55,746 nt of DNA, taken from NCBI GenBank assembly GCA_016871535.1, contig VHCZ01000010.1, positions 1 to 55,746 of the forward strand. The letters run 5' to 3'. Origin of the DNA: Verrucomicrobiota bacterium (lineage in GTDB: Bacteria; Verrucomicrobiota; Verrucomicrobiia; Limisphaerales; SIBE01). This document shows positions 32,266 to 41,434 of the stretch, piece after piece. The translations under genes were made by a program, and so were the position numbers. Below the pieces are notes generated by a model. The model was not told the origin of the DNA, made no database searches, and saw only the letters and a program-made list of their open reading frames with translations. Position 1 is the first letter of the stretch, and each line of letters starts with the position of its first letter.

Positions 32266-35028
32266 ATGAAAAAATTCCTCGGCCTTCTCACTCTGCTCAT
32301 CGGCGCCGGCGCGGCGGCCGGCGCGGAGAACCTCACGCTCAATAAAGGCGACCACATCTGCATCATCGGCAATACGCTCGCCGACCGCATGCAGCACTTC
32401 GGCTGGCTGGAGACGCTGCTCCAAGCGCGTTTCCCGAAGCACGAGCTGGTCATCCGCAACCTCGGTTTTTCCGGCGACGAGTTGGTCATGCGGCTTCGAT
32501 CCATGGATTTTGGCAAACCGGACGAATGGCTCTCCGGCGTCTCTCCTCATCCGAACCAGAGGAAACACGACGCGGCGCTCTTCGATAAATCCAATCTGAG
32601 CGGCACCAATCGCTTCGAGTTGATTAATACGAAAGCCGACGTGATCTTCGCCTTTTTCGGCTACAACGAGTCGTTCGCGGGCGAGGCCGGACTGGGCAAA
32701 TTCAAGAAGGACCTGGAAGCGACGTTGAAGCACATGTTGGCGCAGAAATACAACGGCCAGTCCACCCCGCGCATCGTCCTCTTCTCTCCCATCGCTCATG
32801 AGTTTCTGAAATCGCCCGACTTGCCGGATGGCTCGGAGAACAACGCGCGCCTGAAGCTCTACACCGCGGCCATGGCCGAGGTCGCCAAAGCCAATGGCGT
32901 GCTCTTTGTTGATTTGTTTGCGCCCACGCTCGACGTTTACGCGAAAGCAACCCGGCCGCTCACGATCAACGGCGTTCACTTGAACGAGCGCGGCGACCGG
33001 CAAGTGGCGCTGGCAATTGAGCGGGCGCTGTTCAGCAACAACGCCGCCACGGCCCTCGATTCCTTCGAGAAACTCCGCCAGGCGGTGCTCGACAAGAATT
33101 TTCATTGGTTCAACCACTACCGCGCCACCGACGGTTATTCGACTTTCGGCGACCGCGCGTTCCTGACCTTCGAGAAGGGCAGCGCGCGCAGCGTCAACAA
33201 AACTGACCCGGACCGGAAGCTCCCCAGCAATTATGAAGTGCTCCAGCGCGAATTGCTCATGCTCGACGTGATGACCTCCAACCGCGACAAGCGCATCTGG
33301 GCCGTCGCTCAAGGACAGGACCTGAAGGTCGATGACAGCAACCTCCCGTCCCCGGTGAAAACGGAATCGAACAAACCCGGGCCACTCCCCGGCGGCAAAC
33401 ATGAGTTCAACACCGCGCAAGACGCCATCAAACGCATAACTCCGGGAAAGAACATGACCGTCTCTCTGTTCGCTTCCGAGGAGCAATTTCCCGATTTGGC
33501 CAAGCCCGTGCAAATGGCTTTCGACACAAAAGGGCGTCTTTGGGTGGCGGTCTGGCCCAGTTACCCGCATTGGAATCCGAGAGAACCGTTGAGCGACAAA
33601 CTCCTGATCCTGGAAGACACCGACGCCGACGGCAAAGCCGACAAACAAACCGTCTTCGCCGACAAACTGCACAATCCGACCGGGTTTGAATTCTGGGGCA
33701 ACGGCGTGATCCTCGCGCAAGTCCCGGACATCATGTTTTTGAAAGACACCCACGGTGATGACAAAGCTGACGTGCGCGACCGCATCGTCCACGGCATGGA
33801 TTCCGCCGACACGCATCACTCGGCGAACAGCTTCGTGCTCGATCCCGGCGGCGCGCTTTACTGGCAGGAAGGCACGTTTCACCAAACGCAAGTGGAGTCG
33901 CCCTGGGGTCCGCCCGTGCGCTGCTCGAATGCCGGTGTTTTCCGGTTTGAGCCGCGCACGTTCAAGTTCGACGCCTACGTGTCGTACGGATTCGCCAACC
34001 CGCACGGGCACGTCTTCGACCGCTGGGGCCAGGATTTCGTGACGGACGGCACCGGCGCGCAGACTTATTGGGCGGCGGCGTTCTCCGGGCACGTCGATTA
34101 TCCGCAGAAGCATCGAGGCATGCAGACGGTCTATAAGCAACGCACGCGGCCCTGTCCCGGCACGGAGATTCTTTCGAGCCGCCATTTTCCGGATGAATTG
34201 CAGGGGAATCTTCTGGTGCCGAACGTCATCGGTTTTCTCGGCATCCTGCAATACAAGTTCGAGGACAAAGGCTCCGGCTTCGGCGCCACGGAGGTCGAGC
34301 CGATTGTCTCATCCAACGACCCGAATTTCCGTCCGTCCGACGTCGAGATCGGCCCGGACGGCGCGATCTGGTTCCTCGATTGGCAGAATCCGATCATCGG
34401 TCACATGCAGCACAATCTGCGCGATCCCAGCCGCGACCATTCGCACGGCCGCATTTATCGCGTGACCTACAATGGCCGCCCGCTGAGCAAGCCGGCGAAG
34501 ATTGCCGGAGAACCCATCGAGAAGTTGCTCGACCTGCTCAAAGAGCCTGAGGACCGCGTCCGTTACCGCACGCGCATCGAGTTGAGCGGGCGAAAACCCG
34601 CCGACGTCATCGCGGCACTGAGCAAATGGATCACCACGCTGGACACGAAGGACAAGGATTACGAACACCACATGCTGGAGGCGCTCTGGCTGCACCAGAA
34701 CATGAACGTCGTAAACCAGGATTTGCTCAAGCGCATGCTGCGATCACCCGAACCGCGCGCGCGCGCCGCGGCCACACGCGTTCTTTGTTACTGGCGCGAC
34801 CGCGTGCTGGATCCGCTCGGCTTGCTCAAGGTGCAAGTGAACGACGATCACCCGCGCGTCCGGCTTGAAGCGGTGCGGGCGTGCAGTTTCTTCAAGACGC
34901 CGCAAGCCGCCGACGTCGCGCTCGAATCGCTGAACAAAGACCCGGAACAGAAGGATTACTACCTGAAGTACACGCTGGACGAAACGATGAGCACGCTCGA
35001 CAAGGTGCTCAAGCAACCGAATCTTTGA
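32266..35028 (+). CDS. SGNH hydrolase fused to PVC 'membrane-bound dehydrogenase' domain with HEAT repeats
   Basis: The protein has 920 residues. A signal peptide covers about 1-21. An SGNH/GDSL-like hydrolase domain follows (about 22-270), with ICIIGNTLADRM in place of the GDS block, FGYNE, and GVHLNERGDRQVA carrying the Asn/His end motif. From about 390 to 770 it is a beta-propeller of the Piru_Ver type (MAFDTKGRLWVAVWPSYPHW, DTDADGKADKQTVFADKL, HGHVFDRWGQDFVTDGTG, EIGPDGAIWFLDWQNPIIGH). HEAT-like helices follow (about 790-915). Related PVC proteins often end in a c-type heme domain; no CxxCH is present here. The ATG at 32266 matches the signal; ATGs at 32158 and 32230 are longer options. 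A role in periplasmic carbohydrate or ester breakdown is inferred. Confidence 0.82.
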   Translation: MKKFLGLLTLLIGAGAAAGAENLTLNKGDHICIIGNTLADRMQHFGWLETLLQARFPKHELVIRNLGFSGDELVMRLRSMDFGKPDEWLSGVSPHPNQRKHDAALFDKSNLSGTNRFELINTKADVIFAFFGYNESFAGEAGLGKFKKDLEATLKHMLAQKYNGQSTPRIVLFSPIAHEFLKSPDLPDGSENNARLKLYTAAMAEVAKANGVLFVDLFAPTLDVYAKATRPLTINGVHLNERGDRQVALAIERALFSNNAATALDSFEKLRQAVLDKNFHWFNHYRATDGYSTFGDRAFLTFEKGSARSVNKTDPDRKLPSNYEVLQRELLMLDVMTSNRDKRIWAVAQGQDLKVDDSNLPSPVKTESNKPGPLPGGKHEFNTAQDAIKRITPGKNMTVSLFASEEQFPDLAKPVQMAFDTKGRLWVAVWPSYPHWNPREPLSDKLLILEDTDADGKADKQTVFADKLHNPTGFEFWGNGVILAQVPDIMFLKDTHGDDKADVRDRIVHGMDSADTHHSANSFVLDPGGALYWQEGTFHQTQVESPWGPPVRCSNAGVFRFEPRTFKFDAYVSYGFANPHGHVFDRWGQDFVTDGTGAQTYWAAAFSGHVDYPQKHRGMQTVYKQRTRPCPGTEILSSRHFPDELQGNLLVPNVIGFLGILQYKFEDKGSGFGATEVEPIVSSNDPNFRPSDVEIGPDGAIWFLDWQNPIIGHMQHNLRDPSRDHSHGRIYRVTYNGRPLSKPAKIAGEPIEKLLDLLKEPEDRVRYRTRIELSGRKPADVIAALSKWITTLDTKDKDYEHHMLEALWLHQNMNVVNQDLLKRMLRSPEPRARAAATRVLCYWRDRVLDPLGLLKVQVNDDHPRVRLEAVRACSFFKTPQAADVALESLNKDPEQKDYYLKYTLDETMSTLDKVLKQPNL

Positions 35029-35035
35029 CGAGCGC

Positions 35036-35117
35036 CCGGGCGAGTCCGTCCCGGCGAGCCGCTCGACGCGCGTGAAACACGTCCGACTCGGCTCGCTGGG
35101 GACAGGCTCGCCCTACC
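35036..35117. repeat. GTAGGGCGAG-family palindrome with adjacent GCAGCC hairpin
   Basis: CCGGGCGAGTCCGTCCC faces GGGGACAGGCTCGCCCTACC. A separate perfect hairpin, GCAGCC-TTCA-GGCTGC, follows at 35139-35154. Both lie in the 263-bp gap before the acyltransferase gene. Confidence 0.8.
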
Positions 35118-35291
35118 GTCCGGTTCATGGCACGGACCGCAGCCTTCAGGCTGCTTCTGCGCGCTCTCCGGAGTCCAGCCTTGAAGCAGCCTAAAAAAAA
35201 CTGCTGAGCACGATCCGGTTCATTGACGACAAGTCATTGGCTTGGTCAAACTCAGGCGATTGAATCGCTGCTATCCCATCCGACTTTGACT

Positions 35292-36677
35292 ATGCCTCTC
35301 TCCGCATCATCTGCCATGGCCTGGATTCGCCCAGTGGTCCGGATGGTGATTGGGCTCTACTACTCCAAAGTGGAGGTTTCAAACCGCGAACGCATTCCGA
35401 GCCGCGGCCCTATTCTGCTGGTCGCCAATCACGCGAATTCTTTGATCGACCCCGTCCTGATTGGGATCGCCACAGCGCGTCCCGTGGGATTCTTTGCCAA
35501 GGCGCCTTTGTTCGAGGTTCCGGTGTTCGGCCAGGCTCTGCGAGCGCTGGGCATGCTCCCGGCGCACCGGGGGATGGACGACCCGTCGCAAGTCAAACGA
35601 AACGTGGCCACGCTGGCGTCCGGCGCCCGATTGCTCGTCCGCGGCGCAGCGGTCGGGATTTTCCCGGAAGGCAAGAGCCATGACTCGCTCAAGCTCGCCT
35701 TGATCCGGTCCGGGCCCGCGCGCATTGCGATGCAAGCGGTGCGCGATGGGGCGCGTGAGTTGAAGGTCATTCCCATCGGCATTAATTACGAACGGAAGGA
35801 ACGCTTCCGCAGCGCCGTCTGGGTGCGCGTGGGGACTCCGATCGAAGCCGCTTCGTTTCTCGCTCAGTACGGAAGCGAGGAACGCCAGGCGTTGCGGGCG
35901 CTGACAACCGAGATCGAACGCCGCATCAAGGACGTGGCCATTCACCTCACGGAGGAGAACTGGGAACCTTTTCTGGGTTTTCTGGAAATTGTCTTTCCGC
36001 CTCCCGCCGCCGGCAACTCAGATCCAATCGCTTCCCTGCGCCATCGCAAGGCCGTGGCGGACGCGATCAATCATTTCCTCGCCCGCGATAAACCGCGCGC
36101 CGAAACGGTGGCCGCCGATCTGCGGCAACATTTCGCAGGCCTTGCGGAATTTGGATTGGATATGCATGCGCCGGTCATTCGGCTCCGCGGAACGATGCTG
36201 TTTGCTTCGTTGGTGGGAAAAGTGATTCTGCTGGCGCTCGGCTTTATTCCCGCCCTGCTCGCGACGTTGCACCATCTCGCGCCCTTCCTGGTGGTGCGCG
36301 GAATCGGACGGCGGGTTCAGATGCCCGGCAGAACGACGATCTCGCAAGTCCGGCTCGGCCTGGGCTTGCCGATTTACGCGGCGTGGTACGGAGTCGTGGC
36401 GTGGTGGATGGGAAGACAGATTTCTCCCTGGCTGGCGACTATTTGGGTGCTGGTGATGCCGTGGGCCGGCGTATTTTCGCTGAACTACTGGCGGCTGGCG
36501 CGCGATACGAGCCGCGCCTGGCGGCAGGAAATCCGCATGCTCTTCCGCGAAGGCGAACTCGAAAAGCTGCGCCGAACTCAGATCGAACTCGGCGAAAGAC
36601 TTCAGTCTATGGCCGAGGAATACCAAAGTACTGAACGGGGCAAGACGGCCAATGTCGTTAAAACGTTAAGTGGTTAA
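35292..36677 (+). CDS. 1-acylglycerol-3-phosphate acyltransferase-like protein (PlsC family)
   Basis: The 461-residue protein has an N-terminal PlsC-type domain: LLVANHANSLIDP (the NHxxSxxD catalytic block), GFFAKAPLFEVPVFG, AHRGMDD and FPEGKSHD (the glycerol-phosphate-binding block). From about 300 there are membrane helices (SLVGKVILLALGFIPALLAT; ISPWLATIWVLVMPWAGVFS) and a charged C-terminal helix. This long form with C-terminal membrane segments is typical of a PlsC subgroup distinct from classical 250-residue PlsC. It likely acylates a lysophospholipid or lipid precursor. Start options at 35223, 35292 and 35316; 35292 was picked for length, with low certainty. Confidence 0.82.
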   Translation: MPLSASSAMAWIRPVVRMVIGLYYSKVEVSNRERIPSRGPILLVANHANSLIDPVLIGIATARPVGFFAKAPLFEVPVFGQALRALGMLPAHRGMDDPSQVKRNVATLASGARLLVRGAAVGIFPEGKSHDSLKLALIRSGPARIAMQAVRDGARELKVIPIGINYERKERFRSAVWVRVGTPIEAASFLAQYGSEERQALRALTTEIERRIKDVAIHLTEENWEPFLGFLEIVFPPPAAGNSDPIASLRHRKAVADAINHFLARDKPRAETVAADLRQHFAGLAEFGLDMHAPVIRLRGTMLFASLVGKVILLALGFIPALLATLHHLAPFLVVRGIGRRVQMPGRTTISQVRLGLGLPIYAAWYGVVAWWMGRQISPWLATIWVLVMPWAGVFSLNYWRLARDTSRAWRQEIRMLFREGELEKLRRTQIELGERLQSMAEEYQSTERGKTANVVKTLSG

Positions 36678-36727
36678 ATCGTTAAACCGGCTGAAGTTGG
36701 CCTCAGTGCATCCACGAGTTTTCTGCC

Positions 36728-36835
36728 GAGGAGCGCGGCGTTCACGCCGCTTCGCGTCGGCAATGCGAGACGCATCTCGCGAGACCGAAGCTTCGGTCTT
36801 GCGGACGCTGAAGCCGGCTAAAGCCCGCGCTCCTC
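36728..36835. repeat. 108-bp hairpin-mosaic repeat
   Basis: The outer arms are GAGGAGCGCGG and CCGCGCTCCTC. Inside are GCGGCG-TTCA-CGCCGC, GCGAGA-CGCA-TCTCGC and the perfect palindrome GACCGAAGCTTCGGTC. It lies in the 171-bp gap before the membrane protein gene. TTAA-rich words (GTTAAGTGGTTAAATCGTTA) precede it at 36660-36685. Confidence 0.85.
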
Positions 36836-36848
36836 ACTTCACCAACCT

Positions 36849-37526
36849 ATGAGTTTTTTTGGTTTTGATCCCGAAAGCGTCGCGGCTCGAACTCGAGCCT
36901 CGGACGGGTCCCACGAAATACCGACGCTGGCGCAGTCGCTGGTGCACGGGGGCGTCGGGTTCGGCTTCGTGAGTGTGGTGGTTTTCGCGGTCTGGGCGTT
37001 TGCCGGGAGGCGGCTCTCCGAAAACCTGGGCGAAGCGGGATTCTACAGCGTGTGCGCGCTTGTGTTCATCGGGCTGGCTGGATTTGATTTGCGCCGGCTT
37101 GTGATTGGTCCGGACGCGCTGGGGCGCTTCTACGGGTTGTTCGCCGCCGGGTTTGGAGCGTATGCCGTGTCGTGGTGTCTGGCGTGGTTTCTCGTGCGAG
37201 GCAAAGCGGGCGAATGGATCGGATCGCTCGCGGGCAGTGTGGTGTTGGCACTCGTATTCACGACCGCGTTTGCGGCAACCGGAAATCTCCTGCGAGTGGG
37301 CCTCGTCCTGTTCCTGGCTCACTCGGCCGGCTATTTCCTGGGAGGATTCATTTACGCCTCTTTCGGTGGAACACCCGGCATGCTGCTCTGGGGCGCCGCG
37401 TATGGCCTGGGGTTCGGCGCGGGACTGGGCTACACGTTGTATCACTGCCAGGAGCCGATTCGAACCAGACTCAGCAAGCCGCTCGATTCACACGACGTAC
37501 CGCCAAGCAGCCGCCGGACGTTTTGA
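36849..37526 (+). CDS. Multi-pass membrane protein of unknown function
   Basis: This 225-residue protein has about six hydrophobic helices (for example GVGFGFVSVVVFAVWAFAG, LFAAGFGAYAVSWCLAWFLV, SVVLALVFTTAFAATG and MLLWGAAYGLGFGAGLGYTL) and a hydrophilic N-terminus of 30 residues. No family or active-site motif is recognised. A repeat unit lies directly on each side (36728-36835 and 37527-37646), the second starting right after its stop. Confidence 0.7.
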   Translation: MSFFGFDPESVAARTRASDGSHEIPTLAQSLVHGGVGFGFVSVVVFAVWAFAGRRLSENLGEAGFYSVCALVFIGLAGFDLRRLVIGPDALGRFYGLFAAGFGAYAVSWCLAWFLVRGKAGEWIGSLAGSVVLALVFTTAFAATGNLLRVGLVLFLAHSAGYFLGGFIYASFGGTPGMLLWGAAYGLGFGAGLGYTLYHCQEPIRTRLSKPLDSHDVPPSSRRTF

Positions 37527-37646
37527 GAGACGAATTTCACGAATTTCCACGAATCCAGATCGCAGTGCTGTCTTTCACCAACGAAGCCTCGGTTGCCTGA
37601 TGCCTTATGCGCCCTCCGTCGCGCCAATTTGTGAAATTCGTGTCTC
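37527..37646. repeat. GACGAATTTCACGAATT inverted repeat
   Basis: GAGACGAATTTCACGAATTT faces CCAATTTGTGAAATTCGTGT, ending TGTCTC; the outer 14-16 bases pair. It sits between the membrane protein gene and the convergent 37671-38510 gene. Confidence 0.75.
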
Positions 37647-37670
37647 CACACAACCACTTCCTGCCGCCCA

Positions 37671-38510
37671 TCACGGATTCCGCGTGGGAAAGTCGCGCTG
37701 ATACCGTTTTAGCAACTCCGCCGGATCGTTTTTCATGAAATAGAGTTTACCCCGCAGTTTCTTGGTCTTTCCCGCCTTCAATCCGCCGACTCGCGGATCG
37801 TTGTGAATGCAGACAATAACGCCCTGGAAAAGTTCCTGCGTGTGATCCCACGCCGTCGCGAGGAGATATTTGCCGTCCGCGGAAAAGCAGCCGATCAAGC
37901 CGTTCACCGGTTTCTCCGGGCTGATCGGCCGCGGGTTCACGTCGTCGAGATTGATGCCGGCGGGCACATAAACCTGGCCGCCGCGATAAATCGCTTCCTC
38001 GGTTCGCCGGGTCTTATCCAGCGTCGTCAGCCCGCGGTCGGTGAAGATGAAACAGCGCGCGAAGTAATTGCTTTGCTTGAGCCCGGTGAATCGATCCACC
38101 CGCATGCACGGCTGGAACCAATCGACATCGACAAACTGATCGCCGCTGTTCTTCAACGTGAGATCGAACGTGACGTCGTCCGCCCCGGCGCGGATTTCAT
38201 GGAGAACTTCAACGCTCGGTTCGACCTTTGTGCGGAGGCGCAAACGTTTTCCATCAGCGTCCGCCGAGATCAATTCGCTCTTTTGCGGGATGGTGGTCTG
38301 GCGCCAGTCGCGCTTGGTGGAACCCGTGCGGCAGAAAGCTTCGAGGTACCAGGTGTCGATTTTTCCTCCCGGAATTTCCGGACCGGTGACGGTGAGCATG
38401 TTGTTCGTCCAGCCCATGGTGAGACCCGAAGCCGCATGCAGATTGGCGGTGTCGAGCCCGGCCAGGCTGAGAAGAGCCAGAATCAAGCGCGAGAGAATCT
38501 TTGGTGTCAT
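37671..38510 (-). CDS. Secreted protein of unknown function
   Basis: This is a 279-residue protein with a signal peptide (about 1-26: LSRLILALLSLAGLDTANLHA). The rest is beta-rich: an all-beta domain with HEIRAGADDVTFDLTLKNSG and VDWFQPCMRVDRFTG, then CFIFTDRGLTTLDKTRRTEE and YLLATAWDHTQELFQGVIVC. Similar proteins are common in PVC genomes without an assigned activity; the fold looks like a galactose-mutarotase or CBM sandwich, which is a guess. The ATG at 38510 gives the signal. In-frame codons up to 38780 overlap a vapC remnant read in a different frame and are rejected. Confidence 0.7.
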   Translation of the reverse strand: MTPKILSRLILALLSLAGLDTANLHAASGLTMGWTNNMLTVTGPEIPGGKIDTWYLEAFCRTGSTKRDWRQTTIPQKSELISADADGKRLRLRTKVEPSVEVLHEIRAGADDVTFDLTLKNSGDQFVDVDWFQPCMRVDRFTGLKQSNYFARCFIFTDRGLTTLDKTRRTEEAIYRGGQVYVPAGINLDDVNPRPISPEKPVNGLIGCFSADGKYLLATAWDHTQELFQGVIVCIHNDPRVGGLKAGKTKKLRGKLYFMKNDPAELLKRYQRDFPTRNP

Positions 38511-38524
38511 GCCGCCGATTCGAT

Positions 38525-38737
38525 CCCTCGGACGAACGTGCGTCAAGGTCGAACGGAATGATGGAGAGGGCCGCGAGGATTTGTTCCACATGCTGCTGGC
38601 GCCGTGCTTTCCGAAGCGGATCACTGGCGCGTTCGACGCCATGTAATAATTCAGAAGCCGTGATAGCCGCGATGACGGGGTCGTGGCGGCGTGCTGCGCA
38701 AGGAATCTCTGCATGTCAAACTTCCCTCGCTCTGACA
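38525..38737 (-). pseudogene. Degraded VapC-type PIN toxin fragment
   Basis: In one minus-strand frame the stretch AARRHDPVIAAITASELLHG, then VERASDPLRKARRQQHVEQI and LAALSIIPFDLDA, matches the first half of VapC toxins (ITASELLHGVERA is a strong family word). Just upstream in another frame ERGKFDMQRFLA resembles the preceding VapC segment, so a frameshift splits them. The first acidic motif (DTS), the C-terminal half and any VapB antitoxin are missing. The rest of the 391-bp gap 38511-38901 shows no other feature. Confidence 0.6.
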
Positions 38738-38901
38738 ACCGCATAGGGCCGCGCGCGGCGATTTCCCAGGCTTCGTTCAAGTCCTCCTGCGCGCTTCCTG
38801 GCGCCGCCGTGGCTCGCGCAGAACCTCACTCAATCGAGGGGAGTAAAGGGCGCGCTGCGGGCCAGGCTTAAGTCCTCTGCGGCAGGAGGCAGGGAAACCG
38901 T

Positions 38902-40236
38902 TCACACCGCCCACGCTGGCGAGTCCTTCAAGCGATAAAGCATTTCACCCGCTTTCGGCACGTGCAGGACTCCTTCGGCTTCGCGATTGGCGAAATCTTC
39001 GGCGCGGATGGTCTTGGGATCGCGGTAACTCAGGTTGATTCGCTGGCACACCTCCGGGGGAATCGCGGTCGCCAAAGTCACACGCGCACGCGGCTTTTCG
39101 ACGCCGCTTTCATACGTCCCCTGGCCATAGACGTGCGTCGAATGCGCGAGCACGCCCCAGGGATAATGTTTGAACTTGTCCCATTGCTTCAGGAAATAGT
39201 CGCGGCAATGGTAGCCGACTTCCAGGAGCGCTTTGCCGTGCGTGACGCAGACTTCGGAAATGTGCGGCGCGTAGATGATCAGTTCGCCGCCGTCCGCCAG
39301 GATCGGTTCCAGCTTGTACATGCATTTGCCGCCGGTCCAGAGCTCGTCGTACATCTGGGGCGAGCAGGAGAGAATCGTGTGGAATGGTTTCGTTTCGTAA
39401 ACGATGTGCAATTGCCGGGAAAGCTCGCTGGCGGCGTCCCACGCGGATTCTGGCGTGCCGGCAAAAAGCCCGACCAGCTTTGGGGAAGCTTCCGCCGCAT
39501 CGACAGAAAGTCGGCTGCGCGGCAACGCAGCCCTACCGGCTTCATCAGAAAACGCCACCACCATGCAAAAGCAAAGCTTCGGAACGGTCACGAGCGACGC
39601 TGCGCGGTCCACGACCATTCGAACGGGCGTCCATTTGTTGCCGATGATTCTCGGATTGGTGACCACGGCCCCCAGCCAATGGAAGAAATTCAAAATCTCC
39701 GGCCCGCTGACGCCGGGAAACAGATATTTGTTTCCACCGGAAAAGCCGATGACCTCATGCGGGAAGACTGGTCCGGCGATGATGATCTGGTCGTAATCGA
39801 ACACCAGCCGGTTTACTTCGACGGGAACGTCCATGGCAAACAGGCCGCCGGAGAGTTGCGCGATTTCGGCGGCGGGGATCACGCCGATTTTCTTCAATGC
39901 GCTCGGTTCATTCCAGGCGTGGTTGAAGAAGCGCACGCGGCGATAACGATCCGCGCGCTCAGCTTCGGCGATCTCCAACCGCTGGCAGATCGCCGCATCG
40001 CACATGGGCTGGTGGGTTCCGAGGGCGATGAGAACGTCAAAGGCTTTCGCAGCTTCAGCAATCTGTTCGTGGAGCGCTTTGAAAAGCAGACCGACCGGAG
40101 CGGTGCGCGTGCCATCGGGCACGATCAGCAGGACGCGCTTCCCGCGGTAATCTTTCGCCGGGCACGCTTGCACGACCACTTCGCCAGCCTGGCCGGAATT
40201 TAAACCGCCTCGCGTGTCTGCAATCCTTGAAATCAT
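38902..40236 (-). CDS. LarA-like (DUF2088) nickel-pincer-nucleotide enzyme
   Basis: This is a 444-residue protein of the lactate racemase superfamily. It has VPDGTRTAP (substrate/cofactor loop), LGTHQPM with the first catalytic histidine, and GPVFPHEVIGFSGGNKYLFP with the second histidine and the lysine (in SGGNK) that in LarA holds the nickel-pincer cofactor. The C-terminal half is typical. LarA paralogues racemise or epimerise various 2-hydroxyacids and sugar acids, so lactate should not be assumed. No larB, larC or larE cofactor genes are in the window. Downstream on the same strand is the secreted 37671-38510 gene, across 391 bp. Confidence 0.85.
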   Translation of the reverse strand: MISRIADTRGGLNSGQAGEVVVQACPAKDYRGKRVLLIVPDGTRTAPVGLLFKALHEQIAEAAKAFDVLIALGTHQPMCDAAICQRLEIAEAERADRYRRVRFFNHAWNEPSALKKIGVIPAAEIAQLSGGLFAMDVPVEVNRLVFDYDQIIIAGPVFPHEVIGFSGGNKYLFPGVSGPEILNFFHWLGAVVTNPRIIGNKWTPVRMVVDRAASLVTVPKLCFCMVVAFSDEAGRAALPRSRLSVDAAEASPKLVGLFAGTPESAWDAASELSRQLHIVYETKPFHTILSCSPQMYDELWTGGKCMYKLEPILADGGELIIYAPHISEVCVTHGKALLEVGYHCRDYFLKQWDKFKHYPWGVLAHSTHVYGQGTYESGVEKPRARVTLATAIPPEVCQRINLSYRDPKTIRAEDFANREAEGVLHVPKAGEMLYRLKDSPAWAV

Positions 40237-40338
40237 GTTTGTCGATGGCGGAACTCCAGGGCGGAGGCTGGCACGAAGCCGCGATGCGGATAATCCCGTC
40301 CGAGTTCAGAGGCATCGGGCCGGACAAACGTCCCCTTT

Positions 40339-40469
40339 CCCCTCACCCTGCCCTCTCCCCAAGGAGAGGGTTGGCCACTCGCGGCTTCCGTCTGACTGGA
40401 TCGCGCCCGCTTTCTCCTGCGCAGAATTGTTTGCTCCCTCTCCCCAAGGGAGAGGGTCGGGGTGAGGGG
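40339..40469. repeat. CCCTCACC palindrome cluster
   Basis: CCCCTCACC (40339-40347) pairs with GGTGAGGGG (40461-40469). Inside are two hairpins, CCTCTCC-CCAA-GGAGAGG near 40352 and its relative near 40439 (CCTCTCCC-CAA-GGGAGAGG). It fills most of the 306-bp gap between the LarA-like and SDR genes. Confidence 0.8.
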
Positions 40470-40542
40470 AGAGGCGGCGTCAATGAGCATCTTGACTACA
40501 AAGTGCGTTTGATGGGCTGTGAAATCAATTCTGTGGGGGGCT

Positions 40543-41349
40543 TCAAATCGTCTGCGCCAGAAATCCCCCGTCCACGCGGATGTCCGCGCCGGTCACGTAG
40601 CTGCTGGCCGTCGGGCTGGCCAGGAAAACCGCCACGCCAATCAGTTCGCGCGCTTCGCCCATCCGGCCCATGGGCGTGTGGTCCAGAATCGATTTCGCGC
40701 GCGCAGTCGGGCTGCCGTCCGGGTTAAACAGGATGCGCCGGTTTTGTTCCGCCGGAAAAAAGCCCGGCGTGATGGAGTTGACGCGCACGCCGTTGCGCGC
40801 CCATTCACGCGCCAGAAACTGGGTCAGGTTGAGCACCGCCGCTTTGGCCGCCGAATAGGTGACAACCCGCGACAATGGAATATGCGAAGACACGCTGGCA
40901 ATGTTGATGACGCTCCCCTTGCCGCGCTGCACCATCGCGGGGCCGAATTCCTGGCAGGGCAGCAGGACGCCCCCGACGACGTTCAAGTCAAAGTTCGCGC
41001 GCCAGTCCTCCAAAACGATCTGCTCGAATTTGCGGTCCGGGCTCACGGTGACTTTGATGTCGTTGCCGCCGGCGGCGTTGACGAGGATGGTCGGCGGACC
41101 GAGCTGTTTCTCCACTTGCTGGTGAGCCTGGCGCAGGTTTTCGCGGTCCATGGCGTCGGCCGAAAAGAAGCCGCTGTCGGATCCCAGCTTCTTGATGGCG
41201 GCGGCTCGGGCCTGACCGCGCTCGGCGTTTCGGCCCAGGACCGCGACGCTGGCGCCCGCCTGAGCCAGGCCTTCGGCAATGGCGCCGCCCAACACACCGG
41301 TCGCGCCGATCACGACCGCGACTTCACCTTTCAAATCAAATAAATCCAT
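40543..41349 (-). CDS. SDR oxidoreductase, D-mannonate oxidoreductase-like
   Basis: This 268-residue classical short-chain dehydrogenase has the cofactor loop GATGVLGGA, NAAGG, and the catalytic Ser-Tyr-Lys in ASVSSHIP and TYSAAKAA. The segment PGFFPAEQNRRILFNPDGSP, then HTPMGRMGEARELIG, is typical of SDRs annotated as fructuronate/D-mannonate oxidoreductases (Bacillus UxuB/YjmF-like). The substrate is inferred from that resemblance only. No uxuA or other hexuronate gene is adjacent. NAD versus NADP use is not decided by the sequence seen. Confidence 0.85.
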   Translation of the reverse strand: MDLFDLKGEVAVVIGATGVLGGAIAEGLAQAGASVAVLGRNAERGQARAAAIKKLGSDSGFFSADAMDRENLRQAHQQVEKQLGPPTILVNAAGGNDIKVTVSPDRKFEQIVLEDWRANFDLNVVGGVLLPCQEFGPAMVQRGKGSVINIASVSSHIPLSRVVTYSAAKAAVLNLTQFLAREWARNGVRVNSITPGFFPAEQNRRILFNPDGSPTARAKSILDHTPMGRMGEARELIGVAVFLASPTASSYVTGADIRVDGGFLAQTI

Positions 41350-41434
41350 AACCTTCGCGTGACACAGCTTTTCCCAATCAAGGCAAAGCGTTTCTGAGAA
41401 TTAACCACGAATGGACCCAGCGCGGCAAGCCACT

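Noticed and set aside
32260-34251. Minus-strand open frame (663 codons)
   Set aside because: Antisense to the SGNH/propeller gene, which has a signal peptide and conserved motifs.
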